64,000 nt of DNA from Terriglobia bacterium (GCA_020073185.1 JAIQFT010000010.1:32516-96515), one strand, 5' to 3'. Counted from the first letter of the stretch, positions 53,887 through 62,780 are shown. Notes: generated from the letters alone by a model not told the origin. A program made the numbers and translations.

Positions 53887-54447
53887 GTGACCACGCGCCA
53901 ACCCCAGGTTCACACTCAACTCGGCCGAGCCGCAGTCCAGATCTTTGCCGCCAATGATCGCATGAACCAGATTCTTATCGAACATCTTGACCCTACCGCC
54001 TGGAGAGCCAAACCGCCCGGCAAGGCCCGCACCATTGCGGCGATCTTCACGCACATGCACAATGTCCGCTCCAAGTGGGTCAGGCTTACCGCTCCGCACC
54101 TGAAGGTTCCACGACAGCTCAACCGCGCGCACTGCACGCCGCAGCAGGCCCGTGCGGGATTGGCCGAGAGCGCCGCTCGGTGCGCGGAGATGCTCGCGGA
54201 AGCGCTCGGCGGTTGTGGGGGCCGCGTCGAGAAGTTTCGCCGAGACGGCTGGGCTCGGCCTTGGCCGGTTGGCCTGGAAATGCTGTGCTACATGCTTTCT
54301 CACGAAGCCCACCATCGCGGGCAGGTGTGTATGCTCGCGCATCAGCTCGGATTCCGGTTGCCGAACGAGGTGGCCTCCGGAATCTGGAATTGGGAAAAAC
54401 TGTGGAAAGAGTGCGGATCGCCTGGCGGCCCCGGCAACGATTCTTAA
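53887..54447 (+). CDS. DinB family metal-binding protein
   Basis: 186 residues from GTG 53887. Four-helix DinB pattern: GRAAVQIFAANDRMNQILIEHL, TIAAIFTHMHNVRSKWVRL, ALGGCGGRV and MLCYMLSHEAHHRGQVCMLAHQLG. Candidate metal ligands are His58 (HMHNV) and His139/His143 (HEAHHRG), the expected three-His set. Members are thiol-dependent transferases or unknown. The 3' end of the gene (54391-54458) is copied at 56914-56981. The C-terminal residues GGPGNDS lie in the copied part. Confidence 0.85.
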   Translation: MTTRQPQVHTQLGRAAVQIFAANDRMNQILIEHLDPTAWRAKPPGKARTIAAIFTHMHNVRSKWVRLTAPHLKVPRQLNRAHCTPQQARAGLAESAARCAEMLAEALGGCGGRVEKFRRDGWARPWPVGLEMLCYMLSHEAHHRGQVCMLAHQLGFRLPNEVASGIWNWEKLWKECGSPGGPGNDS

Positions 54448-54458
54448 GGAATCGCTCA
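54391..54458 (+). repeat. Dispersed repeat covering the DinB 3' end, copy A
   Basis: 68 bases nearly identical (67 of 68) to 56914-56981 on the same strand, differing only at 54399. It includes the DinB stop codon and a small CGATTC/GAATCG palindrome just after it. The second copy has no upstream DinB coding sequence. Confidence 0.85.
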
Positions 54459-54621
54459 CCCTGTGATGACGAGCGATAAATCGCATTAGCGTATGTTACG
54501 GGGCCGGGATTGCCGCTTTGGGCGTAAGTTACGTGAAGCGCTGTTATCAACATCCGTTACGTCCTGTTCTGTCGAAAAGCGACAAATCCTCCATGTACCC
54601 GAAAACCTGTGCAGAGAGGCT

Positions 54622-54645
54622 GCGGGCCGAACTAGTTCGGCCCGC
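54622..54645. terminator. Perfect palindrome between DinB and the beta-helix gene
   Basis: GCGGGCCGAA (54622-54631) pairs perfectly with TTCGGCCCGC (54636-54645) around CTAG. It separates two convergent genes and probably ends both transcripts, though the T-runs are short. Confidence 0.6.
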
Positions 54646-54657
54646 GTCTTAGCGCCG

Positions 54658-56205
54658 TCACTGCTTCCCACCCCGGGGCGGGAGGGAGATTGTGTTGTTG
54701 GTGCCGTTGTCGACGGCGGTCCCGGACGATCCCTTGATCAGGTTGCCGGAAGAGTACGGACTGTCGGGAGAGTACCTATCCAGAATGTACGTCGGGGAAC
54801 CCGACGGAATAGACTTTCTCTGATCCTTGTTCATGAGCAGCGTGCAATTGTTGGAACTCCCGAGTTGGACCAAGCCCCCACTGAAAGTGCCTGAGAACGA
54901 GTTCCTGGTGATCGAGCACGCGCTCAAGAAATCTGCCTTAATGCAGGACTGGCCACTGCCTAGCAGGCTATCTTGGGAGATCGAGTTCTTATCGATGAGG
55001 CCACCCTCCCTCGGCCCGACAATAGAAGCGAGAATGGAACTGTCGGACCAGATGCCCGTAAGAGCGCAGTCGCTCACGGTGTTTCCCTCGATCTTTGGAC
55101 CGGGAGACAGGGGAGGACCGGGAGGCGGGGGAGGCAGTGCGGCAAGATCCCAAATCCCGATGAACGAGCTGTTGTAGACGATGTTCTGGGCCACGAGGGG
55201 CGACGCCGTATAGTTGTCAACTAGCACGATGGAGGACGCCCAGACATCTGGACCCAAGCCATTCATCTGCCTGCCAATATTCCGTATCTCGTTCTGCTGA
55301 ATCGTGACGGCGGCGTTGGTGAAGAGCGCTCCCAGCCCGAAACATTCGCCGGAATGCGTATTAACGGTAGGGTCGGTACCCACGTCGTCAACTAGGTTCT
55401 GCTCAGCATCGATCTTGCCGGTGATCGCCGGATACACGAATGGAGCATAGGCCAGACTGATCCCCAAAAAACCGGCCGCAATGTGGGTGGCGCCGGAAGT
55501 CCCAGTCCCGGGCCCGAGGGGATTGTTAATGTGAACGAGACCACCGAACTGAACCTTGCTGAAGACATTGCCTACGAGAATGACGTCGCGTCCGGCAGTG
55601 GCCTTTACGCCGTAGTGCTTAGGGGAATCGAAGTAGATGTTCTTGATCGTAGCGCTTACGTTTTGGAAAGCGCGAGCGTATCTGGTTTGCGATCCTAAGT
55701 ATCCAATCTCGTCGCCGGTGTCGCGATAGGAGATTCTCCCTTGGCTATCCTGTGGGAATGTCTCCCTGCCGAAATCCACGTTCTCTGTGCCAGACGGCGG
55801 ATTTCGGTAAGTCTCGCCGTCCCAGCCAATCCAGAAAGGCGGCATGCCATTCTTGACGACCGTGAGCAGGGCTCCATGCTTGCCAGTCTCCCCTATGATC
55901 GTGACGTCCTTCTGGTAGATAAACACTGTGCTCTTGCCCTTCACGTCCTGATCGGGATAGGGTCTTCCGGGAACGATGATGTGGTTTCCGGCATCGACTC
56001 CGAAGTCGAATTTCCCCCTCAGTATGACCGTCCCGCCCTGGTCGACGGCGGATTGAACAGCGGGAACATCGATAAGGGGGTTGTCTGCTCCAAGCACGAC
56101 GGTCGTGGGTGCGACGTTGGGACCGTTGTCACCATTGGCCATGACACTCGGTACCGCCAGCACTGCCATGCCCAGGGCAATTGCAACAATTGCAATACGT
56201 TTCAT
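54658..56205 (-). CDS. Exported right-handed beta-helix protein
   Basis: 515 residues from ATG 56205 with GGAG upstream. The signal peptide is AIVAIALGMAVLAVPSVMA. The body shows repeated short beta-helix rungs (NIYFDSPKHYGVKATAG, VILVGNVFSKVQFGG, VTIQQNEIRNIG, LVAQNIVYNSSFIGIW, KIEGNTVSDCALTGIW and LIDKNSISQDS). The rungs are interrupted by a Pro-rich loop (PPPPPGPPLSPGP). No catalytic triad of a lyase is seen, so it may bind rather than cut polysaccharide. Probable surface or periplasmic protein. Confidence 0.82.
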   Translation of the reverse strand: MKRIAIVAIALGMAVLAVPSVMANGDNGPNVAPTTVVLGADNPLIDVPAVQSAVDQGGTVILRGKFDFGVDAGNHIIVPGRPYPDQDVKGKSTVFIYQKDVTIIGETGKHGALLTVVKNGMPPFWIGWDGETYRNPPSGTENVDFGRETFPQDSQGRISYRDTGDEIGYLGSQTRYARAFQNVSATIKNIYFDSPKHYGVKATAGRDVILVGNVFSKVQFGGLVHINNPLGPGTGTSGATHIAAGFLGISLAYAPFVYPAITGKIDAEQNLVDDVGTDPTVNTHSGECFGLGALFTNAAVTIQQNEIRNIGRQMNGLGPDVWASSIVLVDNYTASPLVAQNIVYNSSFIGIWDLAALPPPPPGPPLSPGPKIEGNTVSDCALTGIWSDSSILASIVGPREGGLIDKNSISQDSLLGSGQSCIKADFLSACSITRNSFSGTFSGGLVQLGSSNNCTLLMNKDQRKSIPSGSPTYILDRYSPDSPYSSGNLIKGSSGTAVDNGTNNTISLPPRGGKQ

Positions 56206-56768
56206 GGTATTTCTCCTCATTTATCTGGTTTAGGCCCGCGAGGCCGATTGGAGGCGTCGGATGTTTGCCTCCTGCTCTCCCGCGCTTGGGTCTGACGAGA
56301 TTGGGCCCTTCGCCTCAGGGGTACTGCGTCCCGCAAGTGGGAACTACTCTTCGAGGAGGCGAAGCGAATTACCTTGGAATTTCCTTTGTTCAGCTCTCAA
56401 TACGCCCGATGTTAATTCTCGTGAGCGATTTCGCAAGGCCAGAACTGCATCTCCGAACGAAAAACGGAGCGACGCCGTGCCATTTTGGGCCGCATCAATT
56501 CACTTCGGCGCTGAAGCCCTAAGCGTCATGTACGGCAGGAGTCGGGGTTGATCGCCGGGTGATTCGCTTTGGGACTAAGGGAGAATGTCGAAGGAAGAAA
56601 TCGGCTCGCGCCCGCCCTCTATTGCCCTTTCAAGTGCCCTGGCGCTCGTAACTGTCGATAAATCGCCTAATGAGATGGTCCGCCGCTGATCCCCCCGAAT
56701 TGTTATCACAAGTAACCCGCTGCGAGGCCGGCCACTGAACGCCCTTACCGGTCTGCGCGGTCAGGGAA

Positions 56769-56903
56769 ATGGAGGTCGAGCTCTGCTTCCCGAGGCGCCT
56801 CCGCGACGAGCAGAAGTTTCCCACCATCGAAGCCCTCCGCTAGCAGATCGCGCACGACGTGAAGCACGCGCGGCGCTATTTTCATTTGGCGGCGAAGGGG
56901 TAG
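56769..56903 (+). pseudogene. RibF (riboflavin kinase) C-terminal remnant
   Basis: Reading from ATG 56769 gives EVELCFPRRLRDEQKFPTIE and ALR, then an in-frame TAG at 56841, then QIAHDVKHARRYFHLAA and a second stop at 56901. The motif RLRDEQKFPxIEALRxQIxxDVxxARRYF is the C-terminal helix of bifunctional RibF. The upstream kinase domain is missing, so this is a broken fragment. Confidence 0.6.
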
Positions 56904-56913
56904 GCGCTAGCCG

Positions 56914-56981
56914 TGGGAAAAGCTGTGGAAAGAGTGCGGATCGCCTGGCGGCCCCGGCAACGATTCTTAAGGAATCGCTCA
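56914..56981 (+). repeat. Dispersed repeat covering the DinB 3' end, copy B
   Basis: 67 of 68 bases match 54391-54458 (difference at 56922). It starts 10 bases after the RibF remnant and is not preceded by other DinB coding sequence. Confidence 0.85.
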
Positions 56982-57230
56982 AGGGCAGCACACCGCTTCG
57001 GATTGTGGGCGGTTGACGCTAGTCGGAAGCAATCTACTGGACAGCATAATAGTAGCGCTTGTGATAGCAGCTTCCCATGACCGTTTCCGGTCACAACCCA
57101 ATCTGCGTGCAGCATCGGGCGGTCTCAACTGAACGGGCTTGGCGAACACCACTGGGCCCGGTTTGCTCGTTCCTGGACGTGTTCTAATGTGCGCTCCGGG
57201 TTTCAGCCCTGGATGAAGAAAGGAAGCGAT

Positions 57231-57620
57231 ATGAAACGAACGTTAGCCGCACTGCTCGGTTTGGCATTGTTGTCGTTGGTGGCAACAGTTTATGCCCAGG
57301 AAGCCGTCAAGGACACCGCCAAGGATGCGAAAGAAGCCACGACGAAGGCCACGAAAAAGACGGCGCACGCCACCAAGAAAGCGGCTGTAAAGACTGCGGA
57401 CACCACAAAGGATGCTGCCACGGACACCGCGCATGGTACCAAGAAGGTTGTCCACAAGGCGTCGCACGCCACCGACAAAGCGGCGGACAAGACTGCCGCT
57501 GCTGGAAAGGATGTGGGGAAGGGTACGGAAGAGGCAGCCAAGAAAACTGGCCACGGGGTCAAGAAGGGGGCCAAGGCGGTCGGCCACGAGGTCGAAAAGG
57601 GCGCGAAGAAGGCCGAGTAA
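57231..57620 (+). CDS. Exported Lys/Ala-rich LEA-like protein
   Basis: 129 residues from ATG 57231 with AAAGGAAG upstream. The signal peptide (LAALLGLALLSLVATVYA) is followed by imperfect repeats of A-x2-T-K-[KD]-A-type units (KATKKTAHATKKAAVKTADT, ATDTAHGTKKVVHKASHAT, KTGHGVKKGAKAVGHEVEK). Such amphipathic Lys/Ala/Thr repeats resemble late-embryogenesis-abundant or histone H1-like proteins. They would be disordered and very basic. A role in envelope or stress protection is possible but not proven. A terminator follows. Confidence 0.78.
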   Translation: MKRTLAALLGLALLSLVATVYAQEAVKDTAKDAKEATTKATKKTAHATKKAAVKTADTTKDAATDTAHGTKKVVHKASHATDKAADKTAAAGKDVGKGTEEAAKKTGHGVKKGAKAVGHEVEKGAKKAE

Positions 57621-57651
57621 GACCGTCGCTGGTGTGTCAGTTGCCAGTTTT

Positions 57652-57679
57652 CGCGGGCCAAGAGGGCCCGCGATTTCTT
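57652..57679 (+). terminator. Rho-independent terminator
   Basis: CGCGGGCC (57652-57659) pairs with GGCCCGCG (57665-57672), followed by ATTTCTT. It ends the LEA-like transcript and resembles the terminator at 19852-19879. Confidence 0.75.
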
Positions 57680-57735
57680 GATGAGAACAGCTTTTTACCC
57701 GCGCAAGCAGGTGACGACGTGCAGGAGGAACGCAA

Positions 57736-60384
57736 CTACGGGCGCGCGGGGGCGGACGATTGCTGCTTCAATTCCTCGGGCCAGCCGATGACGACGCGGA
57801 TTTCGGTGGGGTTGGGGCGCTCGGGTGCAGTCATAAGGAAGTGCTGGCCGTCGGGGGCGACGTCGTAGCCCGGCACGGCGCCCCCGCGGTCGTAGTTCGC
57901 GTCGAAGAGCTCAATCGGCTTGGCGGCGGAGAAGGGGGCCGCTTGCACGGTGACTGACATCATCTTTGTCCCATTGCGATAGAAGATCTCATTTCCTTTG
58001 CGCGACCAGCGCGGCTGCTCGCCGCCATTGGTGGAAATCTGCCAGCGCGCGCCCGAGCCGCTGGCCTGTTCCACGTACACCTCGGAACGGCCACTCTCGT
58101 CGGAGGAATACGCCAGGTATTTCCCGTCAGGCGAAAACGAACCTTGCCGCTCCGTGGCCGAGGTCTTGCGAAACGGCTGCAAGTCGCGGCCATCGAGGCT
58201 CAGCAGCCAGAGATCGGTGTTGGTAGTGGGGTCGTTGAGCATCAGACTGGCCCGGTCGCCCCATATTGACGTGATGTGCGCGTTGGACGGCATTTCCCGG
58301 ACGAAGACCGGCGCCGCACTGCCATCGGCCGGCATGCGGTAAATACCCGGCTTGGCACCCTGGCCGCTGGCATCGAAGTACAGGGTCTTGCCGTCGGAAC
58401 CCCAAATGGGGGCCGCGTTCCGCAGGTGGTTGCCGCTCATGCGCATCATGACACCGCGGCCAACGTCGTACACCGCAAGCGCCTGCTCGGTGATATTGCG
58501 CACACAGACCACGAAGTGCTTGCCGTCGGGCGAGACGCTTGGATCGATATAGTCTTCCGCGGGGGCGTCGATTTTGGTCGCGGCGCCTTTGCGGTCGACC
58601 CACACCAGGTTGCGCGTCGCAGTTATCCCGGCGCCGGGAGCATAGACTAACGTTCCCGTCGCCGAAACGGCGTAATGAGCGAAAAAGTTGCGTCCGGCCA
58701 CGTCCTGGGCGATGACGACGGCAGGTCCGGTTAATTGCGCGGTTTTGGCGTCGAACGGCGCCGCCCACAGCGAACCCGAGCTGTAGTACATGAGGTAGCC
58801 AGGCGTATAGGTCGCATGCAGCGCATTAGGAATCAGCAAGCGGCTCTCTCCCGTGGCCGCCCGGAGCGCGACAATGCTGAAAGTGGTCATCTTGTCGTCG
58901 GTAAACAGCACCCACTTGCCGCCCGGCAGCATGATAGGGGAACCGGGATCGATGCGATTCGAGGGCACTCGTACCGGTTTCGGAATTCCACCCTGGGCCG
59001 GCACCGTCACCAGTGGGGGGTTGAGTGTGGCCAGCAGCAGAGTGCCGTCCGGCAACCACGCGCCTCCGAAGAAGGAAGTCAGATCGACAACGTTTGCCGG
59101 ACTGGTGGTGCCGTTTGCCGCCGCCTTTCTCAAATGACCGTAGGCGAAAAACGCAATCCATTGACCATCGTCGGAGAAGAACGGGAAGCTTGCGCCCTCG
59201 GAATCGGGAATAGAGATGGACTCGAACTGGTCGAGCGGCCGGACGTACAACTGCGACTTTCCGCTCTCGGCGGCGACGTAAGCTACCTTCGTCCCGTCCG
59301 CGGTGATCGCAAGCGACCCGGTATCGACGGGCAAACCTTGCCTGGCGGGAATGGGAAGAACAAAACGCGTGACGCGTGTGGCCGGTGCACGGCGGAGAAG
59401 CATTGCTGCGGCAAGAACAATCAACACCGCTGCCGCAACCATCCAGCCAGCCAGAGGTGCAAGGCGCTTGCGGCGGCGCACGACTCCGGGGTACTCCAGC
59501 GCGGCGGAGCTGTGGCCGGCAATCCACTTCAGTTGCAGGCTGACGTCGTGCGCGGTTTGAAAACGGTCCGCGGGATCCTTCGCCAGGCAGGCGCGAATCA
59601 CGTAGTCGAGCGCCGCGGGAGAGGCTGCATTAAGCGCGGTGACCGGCTCCGGTTGCCGCTCCAGGATGGCTGATATCAGCGAGAGCTGCGTCTTGCCGGT
59701 AAACGCAGGCTTGCCGGTCGCAGCTTCGTACAACAGCGCGCCCAGGGAAAAGATATCGGAGCGGGCGTCGGCTTCCTTGCCTTGCACCTGTTCCGGCGAC
59801 ATGTACTGAAAGGTGCCGATGATGACGCCGTGGGCCGTGACTGGCTGGGGCGGGCTCGTCAAGGTCGCGATGTCCTCGACCCCTCCGGAGGACGCGGCTG
59901 CGGCCAGGGCAGAGGACTTGGCCAATCCGAAGTCGAGCAGCTTGGCGCCACTTTTCGTCAGCATCACATTGCCAGGCTTGAGATCGCGATGTACCAGTCC
60001 CTGGCGATGCGCCTTGTCGAGGGCATCGGCGATTTCGATTCCCGTCTTCAGGAGGTGGTCGGTGGCAAGAGGTCCTTTACGCAAGCGGTCGGCGAGCGAC
60101 TCGCCCTCCAGGTACTCCATGACGAGATAGTCCACGCCGTCCTGCTGGCCGATATCGTGCAGAACGCAGATGTGCGGATGCTGGAGCGAACTGATTGCTT
60201 TGGCTTCGCGCTCGAAACGCTGCTTGCGCTCCGGAGAGGAATAAAGGTCCGCAGGCAAAATCTTGATTGCCACGGTGCGGTCCAGACGCGTGTCGCGGGC
60301 GCGATACACCTCGCCCATGCCGCCCGCGCCCAGAGGCGCGACGATCTCGTAGGGACCAAGCCTGGTTCCAGCAGAAAGACCCAT
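57736..60384 (-). CDS. Transmembrane Ser/Thr protein kinase with TolB-like propeller
   Basis: 882 residues. The kinase domain (about 11-290) has LGAGGMGEVYRARD, Lys41 (VAIK), Asp134 (HRDLKPGNV), DFG Asp151, then FQYMSPEQVQG. A transmembrane helix (WMVAAAVLIVLAAAMLL, about 314-331) leads to a large C-terminal beta-propeller with repeated SPDGK and TPGYLMYYSSGSLW-type blades (LAITADGTKVAYVAAE, VSPDGKHFVVCV, FSPDGKYLAYSSDESG). The propeller probably senses a periplasmic ligand. This kinase-propeller architecture is typical of Acidobacteriota. No phosphatase gene is nearby. Confidence 0.93.
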   Translation of the reverse strand: MGLSAGTRLGPYEIVAPLGAGGMGEVYRARDTRLDRTVAIKILPADLYSSPERKQRFEREAKAISSLQHPHICVLHDIGQQDGVDYLVMEYLEGESLADRLRKGPLATDHLLKTGIEIADALDKAHRQGLVHRDLKPGNVMLTKSGAKLLDFGLAKSSALAAAASSGGVEDIATLTSPPQPVTAHGVIIGTFQYMSPEQVQGKEADARSDIFSLGALLYEAATGKPAFTGKTQLSLISAILERQPEPVTALNAASPAALDYVIRACLAKDPADRFQTAHDVSLQLKWIAGHSSAALEYPGVVRRRKRLAPLAGWMVAAAVLIVLAAAMLLRRAPATRVTRFVLPIPARQGLPVDTGSLAITADGTKVAYVAAESGKSQLYVRPLDQFESISIPDSEGASFPFFSDDGQWIAFFAYGHLRKAAANGTTSPANVVDLTSFFGGAWLPDGTLLLATLNPPLVTVPAQGGIPKPVRVPSNRIDPGSPIMLPGGKWVLFTDDKMTTFSIVALRAATGESRLLIPNALHATYTPGYLMYYSSGSLWAAPFDAKTAQLTGPAVVIAQDVAGRNFFAHYAVSATGTLVYAPGAGITATRNLVWVDRKGAATKIDAPAEDYIDPSVSPDGKHFVVCVRNITEQALAVYDVGRGVMMRMSGNHLRNAAPIWGSDGKTLYFDASGQGAKPGIYRMPADGSAAPVFVREMPSNAHITSIWGDRASLMLNDPTTNTDLWLLSLDGRDLQPFRKTSATERQGSFSPDGKYLAYSSDESGRSEVYVEQASGSGARWQISTNGGEQPRWSRKGNEIFYRNGTKMMSVTVQAAPFSAAKPIELFDANYDRGGAVPGYDVAPDGQHFLMTAPERPNPTEIRVVIGWPEELKQQSSAPARP

Positions 60385-60553
60385 TCCCTCTCCGTGAGCA
60401 GTGGGCGGATTCTACCGTGAATGGCCGCCTCCCCCAAAGGAGCAATTGAAACCCGTGTCCCCGATTCCGCGCCTCCCTGGGAACTGGCCGAGCACGGGAC
60501 GCAAGGTTCGTGCCTTTTGCCGCAAACGAGAGAACTTCGACAGGGTAAGGGAA

Positions 60554-60730
60554 ATGCGCCTGCTTCAAGCGGGCGGCAATGGCCGCCACCATCCTCGAAG
60601 ATGGCCAAACGCCATCGTCCTGTGTCCGATTATTTGCGGGATTATGGGCGGCATCGGCGCAGCGATCGCTGCGGCCATCTACAATCTGGCTTCGGGCTGG
60701 GTCGGCGGAGTCGAACTGGATATCGGGTAG
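60554..60730 (+). pseudogene. Short frame ending like the C-terminus of a small membrane-protein family
   Basis: 58 codons from ATG 60554, with AAGGGA just upstream. The last 34 residues (PIICGIMGGIGAAIAAAIYN, then LASGWVGGVELDIG) form one hydrophobic helix followed by the ending W-V-G-G-[VI]-E, known from small multi-pass membrane proteins. The upstream part (RHHPRRWPN) does not match, and no other transmembrane segment is present. Probably a remnant, possibly an expressed short protein. Confidence 0.4.
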
Positions 60731-60780
60731 ATGGATGGGGTCGCTGCCAGCGAAGGCAGGCGCGAATGTGCGGCCACGGG

Positions 60781-61305
60781 TTAGGCGGCAACTTGGTATT
60801 CGCTCTGAACCAAGCCGCTGGGATAGTGCCGAGTCGCTAGGTGACGGAGCGGAATGTCGCGCGACAGGGCGCCGAAGAGAGGAATTCCTTCGCCAATCAG
60901 CACGGGTACGCGAGTGATCATGAGACGTTGAATGAGCCCGGCGCGAAGGAACCGTTGAATCGTGATCCCACCGTCGACATAGAGGTGGTGGGCGCCCCTA
61001 GCAGCGAGTTGCGAAACGACCGCAGCCGGAGGCCCGGCCATCTGCTCGACAACGCCTCCGACGGCCGCGGACAAGTCGACGGGGCGACTACTGAGAACCA
61101 CTACACGCTTGTCACCATATGGCCAAGCCCCCATGGTCAGAACCTTCTCGAAGGTGTTGCGGCCGATCACGATCGCATCGACGCTTGCCATAAACTCGTC
61201 GTAGCCGTGGGGTTCGCCGCCGCCCGGCGGCAGGAAATCGAGATCGCCGTTGGGTCGCGCAATGAAGCCGTCGAGGCTGGTGCCGATAAAGACAGATATC
61301 ATCAT
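60781..61305 (-). CDS. Dihydrofolate reductase-like (RibD C-terminal) protein
   Basis: 174 residues from ATG 61305 with a GAGGAG site. RibD C-terminal/DHFR-like pattern: ISVFIGTSLDGFIARPNGDLDFL, DAIVIGRNTFEKVL, VVVLSSRPVD, GAHHLYVDGGITIQRFL and TRVPVLIGEGIPLFG. These proteins bind NADPH and reduce folate- or pyrimidine-like substrates; the substrate is unknown. The longer frame to 61338 lacks support. No clear operon partner; the next gene on the strand (YbjQ family) is about 40 bp upstream. Confidence 0.87.
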   Translation of the reverse strand: MMISVFIGTSLDGFIARPNGDLDFLPPGGGEPHGYDEFMASVDAIVIGRNTFEKVLTMGAWPYGDKRVVVLSSRPVDLSAAVGGVVEQMAGPPAAVVSQLAARGAHHLYVDGGITIQRFLRAGLIQRLMITRVPVLIGEGIPLFGALSRDIPLRHLATRHYPSGLVQSEYQVAA

Positions 61306-61342
61306 CGTAGACTCCTCACCGTGGCCGCCTAACTTCAATCGG

Positions 61343-61702
61343 CTACTGCTTTTCGACCACCACCGCCGTGCCGTAGGCCAGCACTTCGGTGACGCCCTGC
61401 ATGATCTCGGTGGCGTCGTAGCGCGCGCCGATGATGGCGTTGGCGCCCAGTTCGCCGGCGTGCTGAAGCATGACCTCGAAAGACTCGCTGCGGGTTTTTT
61501 CGCACAGCTCGGTGAGCAGCGTGATGTTGCCGCCGATCAGGGTCTGCAAGCCGGCACCAATGGTTCCCAGCACCGAGCGCGAGCGCACGATGATGCCGCG
61601 CACCACCCCGAGATTGCGGACGATACGGTAGCCGTCGAGCTCGAACGCCGTGGTCACCATGTTGTGCAGTACGTGGCCGGTGGAGCGAGCGGTAGTTGCC
61701 AT
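61343..61702 (-). CDS. YbjQ/UPF0145 family protein
   Basis: 119 residues from ATG 61702 with a GGAGGA site. The family pattern is complete: VTTAFELDGYRIVRNLGVVRGIIVRSR, then LTELCEKTRSESFEVMLQHAGELGANAIIGARYD, then VLAYGTAVVVE. The UPF0145 fold forms ring-like oligomers and is annotated as putative heavy-metal binding, without proof. No cysteine cluster is present here. It is likely co-transcribed with the RibD-like gene. The word repeat at 61743-61803 lies upstream. Confidence 0.9.
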   Translation of the reverse strand: MATTARSTGHVLHNMVTTAFELDGYRIVRNLGVVRGIIVRSRSVLGTIGAGLQTLIGGNITLLTELCEKTRSESFEVMLQHAGELGANAIIGARYDATEIMQGVTEVLAYGTAVVVEKQ

Positions 61703-61742
61703 AACTTCCTCCGTGAATTGCGGAACGGCGAAACATGCGTGG

Positions 61743-61803
61743 CAGCCGGCACTTGGCAGTTGGTAGTGGGGCCGAGCTACCAGCTGCGAACTACGAGCTA
61801 CTG
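61743..61803. repeat. Word-type inverted repeat
   Basis: TTGGCAGTTGGTAGT-like words on the left and CTACCAGC/AACTACGAGCTACTGTAG on the right are complementary. It lies between the YbjQ family gene and the winged-helix membrane protein gene. Confidence 0.6.
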
Positions 61804-61806
61804 TAG

Positions 61807-62670
61807 TCATTCGTACGTCATCCGTATCAGCGTGCGCTGCGAAAACGGCACGTACAGCAAAGCCGCCGTGGCCGCGAACGCCAGCCCGAACCCGATGTAA
61901 TCTACCAGCAGAAACGGCGCCAGGGCCCACAGTTCATCGAGCACGAACAGGAACGGGAACAGGCGGCGGAAGTTCGCGCCCAGTGTGCGAACGTCGAACA
62001 GCACCGCGGTGAGCAGGTACAGCCGGGTGGGAATACCGAGCACGGCGCCGATAATCACCACGATTACCAGCAGCCAGTCCAAGGCGGGGATGGCGCGCTC
62101 GGCAATCCGCCCGATATGGTGCAGCTTGGCCAGGCTTGCGATGTAGAAGGACAAGTACATGATCTGGAGCAGCGCAAACAGGCTGCGGCCGACCGTGCGG
62201 TCAATTTTCGGCAATTCGGCTTCCGCGGCGCCGGCGGCGGATTCCGAACGCGCCACCGCCACCGCACATTCTTCGGCGGTGGGAGGAGCGTTTGGAGGGC
62301 GCTGGGTTGAGTCAGCCGCTTCGTCGGGTGCCGCAGTGGCCTGCACCGGAGCGATGAAGCGATAGCCGCGTTTGGCCAGCGTCTCGATGAAGCGCGGGTT
62401 CGCCGCCGAGTCGCCGAGCGCGTCGCGCAGCTTGTTCATGGCGGTGTTCAGGCTGTGATCGAAGTCGACAAAGGTGTCCGCCAGCCACAGGCGCTGGCGC
62501 AACTCCTCGCGAGTCACCACCTCGCCCGGCCGCTCCAACAGCATGGCAAGGACCTGAAAAGGTTGCTCCTGGAGCTTCAGCTTGGCGCCGTTCTTGCGCA
62601 GCTCGCCGGAACGCAGGTCCGCTTGGTAGATGCCGAAGCGATACAGGCGGGCGTTGGCGGCGGGAGGCAT
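61807..62670 (-). CDS. Winged-helix (OmpR/PhoB-type) membrane protein
   Basis: 287 residues. The N-terminal about 105 residues form an OmpR-type winged helix: YRFGIYQADLRSGELRKNG, LQEQPFQVLAMLLERPGEVV, REELRQRLW, FDHSLNTAMNKLRDALGDSA and IETLAKRGYRFIAPV. An Ala-rich linker leads to four hydrophobic segments (SLFALLQIMYLSFYIASLA, ALDWLLVIVVIIGAVLGI, LYLLTAVLFDV, FLLVDYIGFGLAFAATAALL). It looks like a CadC-type membrane-bound transcription regulator without a large sensor domain. No phosphorylation receiver is present. Confidence 0.87.
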   Translation of the reverse strand: MPPAANARLYRFGIYQADLRSGELRKNGAKLKLQEQPFQVLAMLLERPGEVVTREELRQRLWLADTFVDFDHSLNTAMNKLRDALGDSAANPRFIETLAKRGYRFIAPVQATAAPDEAADSTQRPPNAPPTAEECAVAVARSESAAGAAEAELPKIDRTVGRSLFALLQIMYLSFYIASLAKLHHIGRIAERAIPALDWLLVIVVIIGAVLGIPTRLYLLTAVLFDVRTLGANFRRLFPFLFVLDELWALAPFLLVDYIGFGLAFAATAALLYVPFSQRTLIRMTYE

Positions 62671-62686
62671 GTGGGAACGCGTAGTT

Positions 62687-62780
62687 TATCGCGATTGGGA
62701 GATTCGCCGATTTGCTGATTTGCCGATTCCCAACGCCGCCGACTTCGAATCGGCAAATCACCCAATCAGCAAATCAGTAA
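62687..62780. repeat. Word-type inverted repeat upstream of miaA
   Basis: GATTTGCTGATTTGCCGATT words (about 62710-62730) pair with AATCGGCAAATC and AATCAGCAAATC (62750-62780). A hairpin of 20 bp or more is possible. The right end touches the start of a small membrane-protein gene. Confidence 0.65.

Larger units (their letters stand above)
56206..57230. other. Intergenic gene-debris region
   Basis: About 1 kb without an intact gene. It contains a riboflavin-kinase C-terminal remnant (56769-56903) and a copy of the DinB 3' end (56914-56981), directly next to each other. The stretch 56206-56768 has only short frames and no recognised product. The promoter of the LEA-like gene at 57231 must lie near the right end. 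Confidence 0.55.

Noticed and set aside
57231..57620. Possible histone H1-like DNA-binding protein
   Set aside because: Composition fits, but a clear signal peptide points to export, so the LEA-like description was kept.
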